Shown here piece after piece: positions 50,002 through 59,365 of a stretch of 64,000 nucleotides of DNA (position 1 is its first letter; the number at the start of each line of letters is the position of its first letter). This DNA is from Lachnospiraceae bacterium. GTDB lineage: Bacteria > Bacillota > Clostridia > Lachnospirales > Lachnospiraceae. Under the pieces are notes generated by a model. The model was given only the letters and a program-made list of their open reading frames with translations, did no database searches and was not told the origin of the DNA. Both the position numbers and the translations under genes were made by a program. The stretch spans positions 36,100 through 100,099 of the forward strand of contig CAJTFX010000017.1 in the NCBI GenBank assembly GCA_910575555.1, in the 5' to 3' direction.

Positions 50002-52827
50002 TTAACTTTCTGTCTCCCACTTTACCCGGCTTCCTTTTTCCGTTTTTTTCACTATCAGCTTCCGATCCATCTGTTCTTTCAGTTCTGTCACATGGGAGAT
50101 AATTCCCACCAGTCTGGTATTGCCGGCCAGTTCATTGAGAATGGAGATGGCACGGTCTCTTGCTTCTTCATCCAGAGAACCGAAGCCTTCGTCTATAAAC
50201 ATGGTATCCAGATGCACCCGGCCCGCCGTATTCTGTATCACATCCGCCATGCCCAGGGCCATGGAAAGGGCCGCCAGAAAAGATTCGCCGCCAGAGAGGG
50301 TTTTTACATCCCGCACTTTATCGGTTACCAGGTCATACACATCCAAATCCAGTCCCGCTTCCCCCTGTCTGCCCAGCTGCTCCACTTCCCGGCAGCGGAG
50401 CATAAACTGATTTCCGTTCATTTTTACCAGTCTCCGGTTTGCCTCTCCGATAATGGTCCGGAAGTAACTCCGCTGAACGTAAGTCTGAAAATCCAGCCGG
50501 ATATGCTGCGGCAGGTTTCCGTTGGCTGTTTTATCCAGGTTGCTGACCAGTTCATACTGCTGTTTCAATGCTGTCCGCTCCTGGTAAAGCTTCGCAAGCT
50601 GCCGTCTGGCCCGCTGATTTGCCGCCTTTCCTGCTGCAAGTTTCAGCTTTTCTTTCTCCAACCCTTTTGCCTCCCCTTCCAACTGCCGACTGTACTCTGA
50701 CAATCCTTCCAGTTCTGCCGGCTCTTTGCCTTCTAATTGCCTGAGCAGCAACTTCTGATTTTTCTGCTGCTCTGCCAGGATTCCCTGACTCTCCGCTATA
50801 TCCTGCCGCAACTTCTGCAAAGCTGTCTCGGCTGCTGCCTTTTTATTTTCCAGAGATAATTTCTCCTGTCCGGCCCTCTCAAGGTGATGTTTTAATTCAC
50901 AGGCTTGAGGAAAAGGCAGTTCCTTTTGAATCAGCTCAAGGGCCTGTCTGGAGGTCTCCCAGGCAAGCGCCGCTTCGTACTGCTTTTTCACCAGTTCTTC
51001 CTTCTGCTGTTGGCACAATGCCTGTTCTTCTGACAGTTTTTCCTGTTTCTTTTCCTGCTGCTTCAGCCGCTTTTCCTGTTTTTGGGCCTCTTCCAAAACG
51101 GCAGACGCCTGCTGCAGTCCTGCCAGGCATTCTTTCTGCGCGGGTTTTATCATTTCTGGCTGAAAAGAATCTCCAAAGACGCGGGTTCCGTCCTGCTGCA
51201 AAAGCGAATGTTCTCTTTCCCAGTCTTTTTGCGCCTTCTGATAATTTTCCCGGCGCTGATTTAAGGTTAAATCCGCCTGCTCCCGTTCCTTTTTCGCTTC
51301 CTCTACCTGCTGCTCCGTTACGGCATGAGGAGAAAGCTCTGCTTTTTGGGGATGTTCTGTGGCGCCGCACACCGGGCAGGGCTGTCCCAGGATGAGCTCC
51401 TGCGCGATAATCCCCACCTGCTCCCGAATAAAACTGCGGTTTTTCTCCTCATAGTCCCGGCTTTTTTCCTGAAAAAGCTGCAGTGCCTGTTCTGCCTCCT
51501 GCCGCGCCTGCTTCTGTTTCTTTCCGTATCTTAAAACGCGTCCATAAGTATCTGACATTTCCTCCAGCAACGCTTGTTTTGCTGTCAGCTCTTTTACCGT
51601 CTCTGCAAGGGCTGGTATTTTAGATGCATCTTCTTCCAGTTTTCCTCTTTGTTCCCGGGCCTTTTGCATCATATTCTGAATCTCATTCAGTTTCTCTTCC
51701 GTCTGCTCTAAGGCCTGGCGGGAGGCCTGCTGTTCTTTTTCAGCCCGCAGAACCGCTTCCTGGGTCTCTTTTAAACCATCATATTTGGGCAGCAGATTTT
51801 TCCATCCTGCAATCTGCTCGGACAATTTCGGAAGCTGCGCTTCTAACTGCAGACAAAATTCCTTAAATCTCCGGGACTTTTCTTTCTCCTGCTGATTCTG
51901 CTGAGTCAGTAATCTGGCGCGGGCAGCAATTTCTTCTTCTGCCGTCGTTTTCTGCTGAAAAAGCTGATTGAGTTCTTTTGCCCGGCGAATACGAAATGCG
52001 GTTTCCTCAGACTGCTTCCGGTTTTCAGCTTCCTGCTGCCGGATTTCCTGTTCCCGCTCCCCCATTTCCTGCAACAGATGTTCCAGGGTTTCAAGAATCT
52101 GCTTCGGACTGGTTTCCAGTTTTTCACAGATTTCCTCCCATTCCTTTCCATAACGGCTTTCCGGCAAATAAGTGACTCCCTGGATTTCATGGCTGCACAG
52201 CTTGCGGTTATCCTCCAGTTTTCCGTACAGGGATTTGCTCTGATCCCGCAGCTTCATCTGAAGGCTGGCATACACATTGGTGTCAAAAATCCTGGAAAAT
52301 ATTTCCTTCCGTTCTTTGGAGGATGCATGAAGCAGCCTGATAAATTCTCCCTGGGCAATCATGGCAATCTGGGTAAACTGCAAAGCGCCTACGCCCAGGA
52401 TTTCTATAATTTTCTCATTGATTTCCCGAATTTTCCCCGGAAATTCCCGGCCATCCGGCATCCATAAGGTGACGGAAGCATTTTCTTTGGTCAGGGTATA
52501 TGTTCCCTCTTTGTTTTTTCGCCTGCTGGTGCGTTTATAATTGGGATTTCTCTGAATCCTGTATTCCTTTCCGCCGTAAAGAAAGGTCAGTTCCACAAAG
52601 GTGGGCACATCCGGGTCTGCATACTGACTGCGCATCATATCCCCGTCCCGCCTGCCGCCGCTTGTCTGGTCATACAGCGCATAGGTAATGGCGTCAAAAA
52701 TAGTGGTTTTTCCGGCTCCGGTATCCCCGGTAATCAGAAACACGCCCTGGCTTGCGTCCGCAAAATCTATGGTTTCTTTTCCGGCGTAGGAACCGAAGGC
52801 CGACATTACAAGTTTGACTGGTTTCAT
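50002..52827 (-). CDS. sbcC: Exonuclease subunit SbcC (Rad50-like)
   Basis: A 941-aa SMC-like ATPase. Walker A is ITGDTGAGKTTIFDAITYAL. Two long coiled coils meet at the zinc hook GQPCPVCGATEHPQ near residue 480. The C terminus has the signature VKTLSGGESFLAALSMALGM and Walker B TMFIDEGFGSLDEEARDRA. With SbcD it opens hairpins and cuts blocked DNA ends. The gene is separated from sbcD by 176 bases that hold a palindromic element, whereas the two usually overlap. Confidence 0.95.
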   Translation of the reverse strand: MKPVKLVMSAFGSYAGKETIDFADASQGVFLITGDTGAGKTTIFDAITYALYDQTSGGRRDGDMMRSQYADPDVPTFVELTFLYGGKEYRIQRNPNYKRTSRRKNKEGTYTLTKENASVTLWMPDGREFPGKIREINEKIIEILGVGALQFTQIAMIAQGEFIRLLHASSKERKEIFSRIFDTNVYASLQMKLRDQSKSLYGKLEDNRKLCSHEIQGVTYLPESRYGKEWEEICEKLETSPKQILETLEHLLQEMGEREQEIRQQEAENRKQSEETAFRIRRAKELNQLFQQKTTAEEEIAARARLLTQQNQQEKEKSRRFKEFCLQLEAQLPKLSEQIAGWKNLLPKYDGLKETQEAVLRAEKEQQASRQALEQTEEKLNEIQNMMQKAREQRGKLEEDASKIPALAETVKELTAKQALLEEMSDTYGRVLRYGKKQKQARQEAEQALQLFQEKSRDYEEKNRSFIREQVGIIAQELILGQPCPVCGATEHPQKAELSPHAVTEQQVEEAKKEREQADLTLNQRRENYQKAQKDWEREHSLLQQDGTRVFGDSFQPEMIKPAQKECLAGLQQASAVLEEAQKQEKRLKQQEKKQEKLSEEQALCQQQKEELVKKQYEAALAWETSRQALELIQKELPFPQACELKHHLERAGQEKLSLENKKAAAETALQKLRQDIAESQGILAEQQKNQKLLLRQLEGKEPAELEGLSEYSRQLEGEAKGLEKEKLKLAAGKAANQRARRQLAKLYQERTALKQQYELVSNLDKTANGNLPQHIRLDFQTYVQRSYFRTIIGEANRRLVKMNGNQFMLRCREVEQLGRQGEAGLDLDVYDLVTDKVRDVKTLSGGESFLAALSMALGMADVIQNTAGRVHLDTMFIDEGFGSLDEEARDRAISILNELAGNTRLVGIISHVTELKEQMDRKLIVKKTEKGSRVKWETES

Positions 52828-52888
52828 GCTGTTTCCCTTTCCTGCCGCGTATATTCCGGCATATCATTTGGACTTTCATACTTCAGAT

Positions 52889-53008
52889 ATTAATACTACA
52901 GCAAACAATCTATATTTTGATACACAGGAACTGCCCGGTTTGCGTGTCAAAGGGCAATCCGGCAGTTCCGTCCGTATCCAAATATAAAACCTCCGCTGCA
53001 GTATTAAA
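52889..53008. repeat. Palindromic element, copy 3 (core-deleted), between sbcD and sbcC
   Basis: Ends ATTAATACTACAGC (52889 on) and GCTGCAGTATTAAA (to 53008) are imperfect inverted repeats that extend with TATATTTTGATACACAGGAA and TTCCGTCCGTATCCAAATAT. Inner arms are GGAACTGCC (52927-52935) and GGCAGTTCC (52961-52969). It shares GTTTGCGTGT and AAAGGGCAATCC with copy 2 but lacks most of the core and part of the left arm. Its right end includes the sbcD stop codon. Confidence 0.85.
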
Positions 53009-54710
53009 CCACCTCTGAAAATTGAGCCAATATTTCTGCAACAATCTTTTCTTCTTCCTGATTCATGGGCTGGTTTTGCATTTCCTGATAAAAAGCCCGA
53101 AAGGCTTCCATGGGCTGAAGCAGAATTTCTCCTTCTTCCTCCGGTTCCAAAAGATTTCTGGTTCTGGTATTATCCACCCGCAGCTCTAAAATAAAATCAT
53201 AGACCTCCTCCAACTGTTCTTTGGGGCGGTAGGGCTCCTTTTCATCGGTGAGGGTCACGCTGATAAAGTCATGGCAGTTTTCTTTTGTTGCCCGGCCGAT
53301 AATTTCCTGCAAAAGCCCCCGTTCCCGGCGCACTTCCTGCAGGGGAGTCAAAGGCAGCGATTCGATTTGGATCTCCTGCTGTTTTGCTCCCAGAGTCACC
53401 ATTGTAACTGCTTTTTTGTGAAATTCCTCGCTGACAGAATATTTCAGCGGCGTCCCGCAATAACGGATGTGGGGCGCTTTTACCATCTGAGGGCCGTGGA
53501 TATGGCCAAGGGCCGCATAGTCAAACTGCTCTATCACAGACACATCAATATTATCCAGGCCGCCGACGTGAATCACGGCCTGTTCAGAATCACAGGATTC
53601 CGGCTTCTGTCCCTGATTTGTATAAAACTGGTGGGACAACAGCACATTCCTTTTGCCGAAATCAATTTGTTCCCGTGAAAGAACTGCCCGCACAGCGCTT
53701 TCATAATCCGTCACAACGCCTTCTTCAAATAAATGCCGCACATACCCCGGTTTCAAAAAAGGCAGCAAATAGAAATTCACTTCTCCGTGTTCATCCTGCA
53801 GGACCACTTTTTTCAGGAAATCTTCCGAACCGGCCGGAGCCTCTGCTGCCACGTAAATCTGATGTTTTTCCAGAAAGGAACTGGCATAGCTCAGCCTTTG
53901 AGGATTATCATGATTTCCGGCAATAATCAAAACAGGAATCTGCGGGGTAAGTTCCGCAAGTTCCTGCAAAAAACGGTCAAATATGGTATATGCTTCCCCG
54001 GAGGGCGCAGAACGGTCATAAATATCCCCGCAAATAAGGATCACATCCGGCCGGCGTTCTTTTGCCAAAACTGCAATTTGCGAAAGCACCGCCTGCTGAT
54101 TTTCTTTCAGACTGTAATAGCGGAGCTGTTTTCCGATATGCAGATCTGATAAATGAAAAATTTTCATAGGCTCTCCATTCTGCCGCCTGCTGCGGCATTT
54201 GCAAATATGCTCTATAACATTTACATACAAAGCTTTCATTATCCTGGTCATCCGCTGGTCTGCCGTATGATATACCCGCTGCAGAGGCCAGGGCAGCCCC
54301 AGAATATATTCCCGGTCTCTCTCTGACAGAGCTTCCAGTTCCCGCAGAAACAACGGCTCATCCTGATACCGCTTCCTGCCGAACTCGCAGGGATAGTATT
54401 TTTTCCGGGGAAGTTCTTCCCGTTCCACCACCCGCCGGTAATGGGCTGCGCCGTATTTTCCATATTCTCTCACATAGGACACTCTTTCTATCAAAGGTTC
54501 TTCCTGAGGTTTTTCCAGTAAAATAATTCCCTTGGCCAGATAATGCCGCCACACCAAAGCCCCTGCCCGTTCTCTGGATATGGGATAATCCAGTTCTTTC
54601 ACAATCTGATCTACGGTATAGCCCAGATCTGCAAGATGGCGGAGGGCGCCGCCGTAAGCCATATCACCCACAAAATCGGACAATGCCTGATTGAAATATC
54701 TGTGTTCCAA
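53004..54710 (-). CDS. sbcD: SbcD exonuclease subunit with a 181-residue N-terminal extension
   Basis: The open frame encodes 568 aa. From residue 182 it is a standard SbcD/Mre11 nuclease (ATG at 54167, with GGAGAG upstream): HLSDLHIGKQLRYYSLKENQ, LICGDIYDRSAPSGE, IIAGNHDNPQRLSYAS, VLLSHQFYTNQG and AALGHIHGPQMV. Residues 1-181 are an uncharacterised domain (FVGDMAYGGALRHLADLGYT, a Trp-Arg-His region, YYPCEFGRKRYQDEPLFLRE). The frame has no stop between them, so the product may be a fusion, SbcD may be made from the inner start, or both. The extension may be a separate gene in relatives. Confidence 0.88.
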   Translation of the reverse strand: MEHRYFNQALSDFVGDMAYGGALRHLADLGYTVDQIVKELDYPISRERAGALVWRHYLAKGIILLEKPQEEPLIERVSYVREYGKYGAAHYRRVVEREELPRKKYYPCEFGRKRYQDEPLFLRELEALSERDREYILGLPWPLQRVYHTADQRMTRIMKALYVNVIEHICKCRSRRQNGEPMKIFHLSDLHIGKQLRYYSLKENQQAVLSQIAVLAKERRPDVILICGDIYDRSAPSGEAYTIFDRFLQELAELTPQIPVLIIAGNHDNPQRLSYASSFLEKHQIYVAAEAPAGSEDFLKKVVLQDEHGEVNFYLLPFLKPGYVRHLFEEGVVTDYESAVRAVLSREQIDFGKRNVLLSHQFYTNQGQKPESCDSEQAVIHVGGLDNIDVSVIEQFDYAALGHIHGPQMVKAPHIRYCGTPLKYSVSEEFHKKAVTMVTLGAKQQEIQIESLPLTPLQEVRRERGLLQEIIGRATKENCHDFISVTLTDEKEPYRPKEQLEEVYDFILELRVDNTRTRNLLEPEEEGEILLQPMEAFRAFYQEMQNQPMNQEEEKIVAEILAQFSEVV

Positions 54711-54793
54711 AACGGTTCTCCTTTTGCGCGTTTACAAAAAGCCAGCAGTGAGCGGAGTAATACCATCCCCGTTGATTTACACCCTGGATTCTT

Positions 54794-55642
54794 CTATGCG
54801 ATTTTTAAATACCGCTTCAGATCCTCCATCTGCTTTTTGGCCTGCTGATATCCCTCTTCATACAAAGTGGTCAGTTTCTTAGGATCTGATTCGGTTCTTC
54901 CCACTCCATGGGTGGTTTCCGGTGCAATCACAAAGATTTCTCCGGCCTGTTCCCGCTCCATCAACTCCTGGATGCAGGCATTGTACCGTTCGGGCCTGGT
55001 CTTAATATCCTCTGCAACCTTCGGATATTTTTTATATAATTTCTGGGAAATGTCTCCTGCCCGCTCTGTTTTCTTCACGTAGCCCCGTTCTCTGGTGAGA
55101 ATCACAATATTCTTATCGCAGCCTTCCTGGATGGCGTGTTTGTAGGGCACAGAGTCAGACAGCCCGCCGTCCAGATAGTAGCGTTTCCCTACTTTCACCG
55201 GCTGAAACAGAATAGGCAAAGCACAGCTTGCCACCACTACGTCAAATTTATCATCCCGTCTGGGAACTTCCAGATATTCCGGCTCCCCGGTATGGATATT
55301 GGTCACGCATGCCTCCACTTTTCCGGGAAAAGCCTCAAATGCGTCATAGTCAAAAGCCTCCAGCTTGTTGGGAACCTCTCCGAATACAAAAGGAATATTG
55401 TAAAAACTTCTGTCCTTTAGCAGATGACGCATTCCCATATACCGCTTATCCTTCATATATTTCTGCGCAATTTCCAGATTTCTGCCTTTTTGTTTTGCCA
55501 GATAGGAAACTCCGTAGGCAATGCCTGCAGATACCCCGATAAAATAGTCCGGCATAATATTTTCCTCTAAAAATGCATCTGTGACGCCGCAGCTGAATAA
55601 AGTCCGGCTTGCGCCGCCCTCCATGGTAATTCCAAGCTTCAT
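54794..55642 (-). CDS. Patatin-like phospholipase
   Basis: A 282-aa protein. The glycine loop is LGITMEGGASRTLFSCGVTD, the nucleophile elbow is FIGVSAGIAYGVSYLAKQ (GxSxG), and the catalytic Asp lies in YYLDGGLSDSVPYKHAIQEG. It is a Ser/Asp acyl hydrolase; lipid substrate unknown. There is no signal peptide. It is of the RssA/YjjU-like bacterial group. ATG at 55642 follows a purine-rich site. Confidence 0.9.
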   Translation of the reverse strand: MKLGITMEGGASRTLFSCGVTDAFLEENIMPDYFIGVSAGIAYGVSYLAKQKGRNLEIAQKYMKDKRYMGMRHLLKDRSFYNIPFVFGEVPNKLEAFDYDAFEAFPGKVEACVTNIHTGEPEYLEVPRRDDKFDVVVASCALPILFQPVKVGKRYYLDGGLSDSVPYKHAIQEGCDKNIVILTRERGYVKKTERAGDISQKLYKKYPKVAEDIKTRPERYNACIQELMEREQAGEIFVIAPETTHGVGRTESDPKKLTTLYEEGYQQAKKQMEDLKRYLKIA

Positions 55643-55865
55643 TCTATGTTCATTCCTTTCATTTACTTCATTTTGCCGTTAGTATTTTACCGCATTTTCT
55701 TTCTCTTTACAATGACAATCTTTTTAAATAGCTTATTTCCCGACAGAATATACCGCTTTCCGTACAGGATATGCACCGCTTCTTTTCTTTCCCTTCCAGT
55801 CTGCGTATAATAATCACATACCCTTTCACTTTTACACATTAACGCGAAACGACAAGGAGCTGCCT

Positions 55866-56793
55866 ATGAATTCATACGTAATCCAAGCATATCCCTATCA
55901 GAATGTTGACATCTCTCCCTGGCAGAAAAAATTTATCTGCAGCGAAGAAGAGATTGACCGGCAGATGCTGCGTCTGGCAAACCGTCATATTACCTGGACG
56001 GAAGGAGAGCCGGTATCTGTCGGTGATGTGGTGCAATGCCGCCTTGTTTCCAGGCTGCCCAGATTCCAGAATGACAATCTGAGCCTGACCGCAGGCGCCG
56101 GGCTTTTCGACGCAGAACTGGAGTCTTTGCTGATAGGAAAGAAAGCCGGAGATACCATCCGGTTAGAAAAAGAAAACACCGGGATTACCGGAACATTGAT
56201 TTCTGTGAAAAACAGGCATGTGCCTGCTGTCACGGACGAATACATCCGGGAGTTATCCATTCCGGATGTGTCTACCGTACCGGGACTACCTGAGAGAACA
56301 ACAGCTTCAGGCCGCTTTTTCCAATGACTGCTGCGAACCTCTGATGCATATTCAGAACACCGTACTGGAAATGAGCGAAATTCTTCTGCGCAGGGCCGAC
56401 TGGAAACGCTATACTAATCTGAAATTACAATATCTCAGGGGACTTGCAGCCTTTGAAGGATTTGAGATTGAGACTATGACCGCCAAAGATTTCGAAGGCC
56501 GGATTCCGGTGAAATCCTACGGCGGACTGGTGGCTATGCTTCAGACAGAATCCTGGGATACCTGCTGTTTCTCCCTGTTAGGACAACAGCTGACCCAAAG
56601 ACATGAGACAGAAACGTTAATCGCCCCGGAATATGAAGCATCCCTTCAAAATCTGGCAGACACCTGGCGCAAACCCATTCCCGAATGTCGGAACATACTG
56701 CCCTTTGAACTGTATGAAATTGATTATTATTCCAATCAATATCTGAAAACAGTGAGAGAATATCTGAAAAAAAATCTATATACGGAGGAATGA
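55866..56793 (+). pseudogene. Trigger-factor-like FKBP protein, frameshifted
   Basis: ATG at 55866 (AAGGAG upstream) opens a frame with an FKBP-like domain (PVSVGDVVQCRLVSRL, AGLFDAELESLLIGKKAGDT). It ends in a wrong tail after SIPDVSTV. From about 56282 the next frame continues to 56793 (RDYLREQQLQAAFSNDC, then long helices ending YLKKNLYTEE). Deleting one C from GTACCGGGAC restores a single protein of about 308 aa in which an FKBP-like domain is followed by trigger-factor-like C-terminal helices. It leads a cassette with thioredoxin and an exporter, consistent with folding of a secreted product. Confidence 0.78.
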
Positions 56794-56796
56794 ATT

Positions 56797-57111
56797 ATGG
56801 CAATCCAATCTGCAACTCCTGAAACCTTTGATGAACTGACAAAAGAAGGCTTTGTAATCGCCGATTTCTTCTCCTCCACCTGTGTTCCCTGTAAAATGCT
56901 GAGCCAGGTGTTAGAGGACATTGAAGCCGAGCTTCCTTTTGTTAATATTGTAAAGGTGAATACCACGGACTATCCGGAATTCAATGACCGCTTCCGCATA
57001 CGGGCCGTTCCCACCATTCTGTTCTATCAGAATGGAGAACAGAAAGAAAAGCACATTGGAATGATGGCTCCTGAAGAACTCAAAGAAAAAATCAAAAATT
57101 ATCTCTATTGA
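56797..57111 (+). CDS. Thioredoxin-family protein
   Basis: A 104-aa thioredoxin fold with active site STCVPCKMLSQVLEDIE (CVPC rather than CGPC) and the cis-Pro in RIRAVPTILFYQNGEQ. It has no signal peptide, so it acts in the cytoplasm. ATG lies four bases after the preceding stop, behind GGAGGAA. It belongs to the trigger-factor/lipoprotein/exporter cassette, where it could handle disulfides of a client; this is inferred. Confidence 0.9.
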   Translation: MAIQSATPETFDELTKEGFVIADFFSSTCVPCKMLSQVLEDIEAELPFVNIVKVNTTDYPEFNDRFRIRAVPTILFYQNGEQKEKHIGMMAPEELKEKIKNYLY

Positions 57112-57125
57112 AAGGAAAATTTGTT

Positions 57126-57605
57126 ATGAAAAATTATAAACATATACTTACCATTACAGCAATTGCAGTAACATTTTTACTGACGCTCTGGGGCTGCGGC
57201 AATTCCGGGCCCAAGGTTCCCAATGCTGAAACCGCCTCTTACGATGATATTGTGGCTTACCTGAAAGACGGCGGCGTCATCACAGATGATAAGAATCCCG
57301 CTGACATCAACAATGCAGAAGGCTATGTGACAGACAATACCGGAGGGGACTTCCCTTCTGCGGAAATCGCTGATAAAGCCTGGGATTACGACGGGCTTTA
57401 TCTTTTCTGGTGGGATTTGGAAAACCCGGGAGATTTAAAGGGAAATTATGATTCCTTAGCCAACAACAACGGCGTCATTGTTATTGCAGGCGGTGCGGCC
57501 GTTCTGGAAACGGCCGGGTACAACGGCCCCTTTGCAATTGCCTTTTCTGAGGATTATGCCCAGAAAGACAAAGCGCTGGAATTGTTTCAGGCAATGCCGG
57601 AGTGA
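57126..57605 (+). CDS. Lipoprotein with WWDLE motif
   Basis: About 159 aa with a lipoprotein signal (ITAIAVTFLLTLWGC). The mature part has SYDDIVAYLKDGGVI, a YLFWWDLENPGD segment, and NGPFAIAFSEDY. The gene at 58793-59265 has matching LYWWDLEHLTPKD and RGPFAVGYYGTY segments, so the two are paralogues. No known domain is recognised. ATG at 57126 is chosen as the signal-peptide start. It precedes a broken ABC exporter by four bases. Confidence 0.8.
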   Translation: MKNYKHILTITAIAVTFLLTLWGCGNSGPKVPNAETASYDDIVAYLKDGGVITDDKNPADINNAEGYVTDNTGGDFPSAEIADKAWDYDGLYLFWWDLENPGDLKGNYDSLANNNGVIVIAGGAAVLETAGYNGPFAIAFSEDYAQKDKALELFQAMPE

Positions 57606-57609
57606 GATT

Positions 57610-58796
57610 ATGGAAGAAACAGGAACCTACCCAGGTATAAAGGAAACCATTCAGAAATTTTTCTCCATGCTGAAGAAGGCCAGACTGCCATACCTCTGGC
57701 TGATTGGCTATATTGGCATTTCAATGATTTTGGCAAATACAGGCATACAGGTGACGGAATATACTGCGGAAATGTTTGCAGGAAATGTGAGCTTCACAGG
57801 CATAATCCTGCCTTTTCTCCTTTACTCCCTTCTGTCACTCTGTATTTCTTCTATTTCAGGCATTGCCTCCGGGCTGTGCACGGCAAGAATTGACCGCAAC
57901 TTAAGACGCTCCCTCTGGGACAGCATGGTTCATCTGCCTTTCCGGTTTTATCAGGACAACAGGCCCAAAGAAATGATTTCCCGCGTCACCACGGACATAA
58001 CTGCCGTCAGCCAGCTTGTCATGCAGATTTTTCTGGAATTTATCACAACCTTTTACACCTGTGCACTGATTTTGGGAAAAATTTATTCTTATGACTTAAA
58101 ACTGATGCTTACTCTGCTTGTTATCCTGCCCCTGCAGATTATCATTGCATGGATTGCAGGGCAGCTCCGCTTCGGCTTCGGCAATGAAGTAAACCAGAAA
58201 CAAGCGGAACTGACCCAGGGAATTGCAGAGCGAACCGGCCAGTCCCTGCTGATCAATATTCTGACCTCCTACACCGGATACTGAACAAGCCTGCGGGCGG
58301 CTCAGGGAAGCGCATTGAGAATCAGCAATATTATGGCATGTCAAAAAGAAGAGCTGCTGACCGATTACCAGACTGCAAAAGGAACCCAGGGCAGCCTGTT
58401 CCATGTAAACCATTTGATGAATGTAGAAGAAGAACCGCTCCACAGCGGGAAACTGCCGCCCCGGGAACCGGGAGCAATCACTTTCCAGAATGTTACATTT
58501 GGCTACAGTACAGAGCATCCCATTTTAAAAAATGTCAGCTTTACAATTCCCGCCAATCAAAAGACTGCAATTATCGGAGAAAACGGCTGCGGCAAATCCA
58601 CGATTTTAAAGCTGATTCAGGGATTTTATCAGGCAGACAGCGGAACCATTGCCAAGACGAATCCATTCAGGCGGATCATATCATCGTAATGGCAGAAGGA
58701 GCTGTGGAAGCCTGCGGAACTCTGGAAGAGATAAAAGCCCGCAGTGAAACCTTCCGTTCCTTTGCCGGCGCCCAGGGAAAGGAGAGGCCGCAATGA
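57610..58796 (+). pseudogene. ABC exporter (fused membrane and ATPase domains), degraded
   Basis: ATG at 57610 opens an ABC exporter membrane domain (ILPFLLYSLLSLCISSISGI; LRRSLWDSMVHLPFRFYQDN). It stops at an in-frame TGA at 58282-58284, after SLLINILTSYTGY. The same frame then resumes with linker and ATPase start (ITFQNVTFGYSTEHPILKN) and Walker A IIGENGCGKSTILKLIQ. It ends at 58689. A third frame has the ATPase end (QADHIIVMAEGAVEACGTLE). Q-loop, signature and Walker B are deleted, as may be membrane helices near the TGA. The exporter cannot work as such. Confidence 0.88.
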
Positions 58797-59265
58797 AGAA
58801 ATATACCATAGCCTTCAGTGCTTTTCTGCTTCTGATTTTACTGCCATGCTGATTTATACTGCGCTGAGCCCTGATTTCGCCCCTCCTGTTTCCATACGGC
58901 AGCAGGCTGATCTCTCGGAGGACAATCCCATCTGGGATAAAACGCTGGATGATCTGGCCGATTATTTTGTAGAAGAGCAGGTGCTTCCCAATACAGAATA
59001 TAACATTTTGGTGGCAGGAAACGCCACAGATGCCAGACTTTACAGCGGCGTAGAACTATACTGGTGGGATTTGGAGCATCTGACCCCGAAAGATAAACTG
59101 TTTAAAAATTACCAGAATGGCCTGGAAAACGGCTTTATTCACTGGACAGAGCAATACCGGATCAATGTTGAGATACGCGGGCCCTTTGCGGTAGGCTACT
59201 ATGGCACCTATGCCGGGGATGTGGACAAGATGCTGAAAGCATTCCGGGATTATTGCCGGGAATAA
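58793..59265 (+). pseudogene. Second WWDLE-motif envelope protein, frameshifted in signal region
   Basis: ATG at 58793 (overlapping the stop before it) opens a hydrophobic start, KKYTIAFSAFLLLIL, which stops early at TGA. One base off, at about 58835-58841, the frame continues as TAMLIYTALSPDFAPP and then NILVAGNATDARLYSGVELY, WWDLEHLTPKD and RGPFAVGYYG to 59265. One lost base in GATTTTACTG explains the break. The predicted whole protein is about 158 aa with an N-terminal anchor, a paralogue of the lipoprotein at 57126. Function unknown. Confidence 0.78.
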
Positions 59266-59274
59266 GCCCTTCTG

Positions 59275-59313
59275 GGCGCGTTTCACGGAGGTTCTTGTAA
59301 AAACGCGCCTTTT
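59275..59313 (+). terminator. Rho-independent terminator of the exporter cassette
   Basis: GGCGCGTTT (59275-59283) pairs with AAACGCGCC (59301-59309), followed by TTTT. It lies ten bases after the last stop of the cassette. Confidence 0.88.
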
Positions 59314-59365
59314 ATGATATGCTTACCAGCAGACAACAAACAAAAGCAGTTGGTATAAAGGATGA

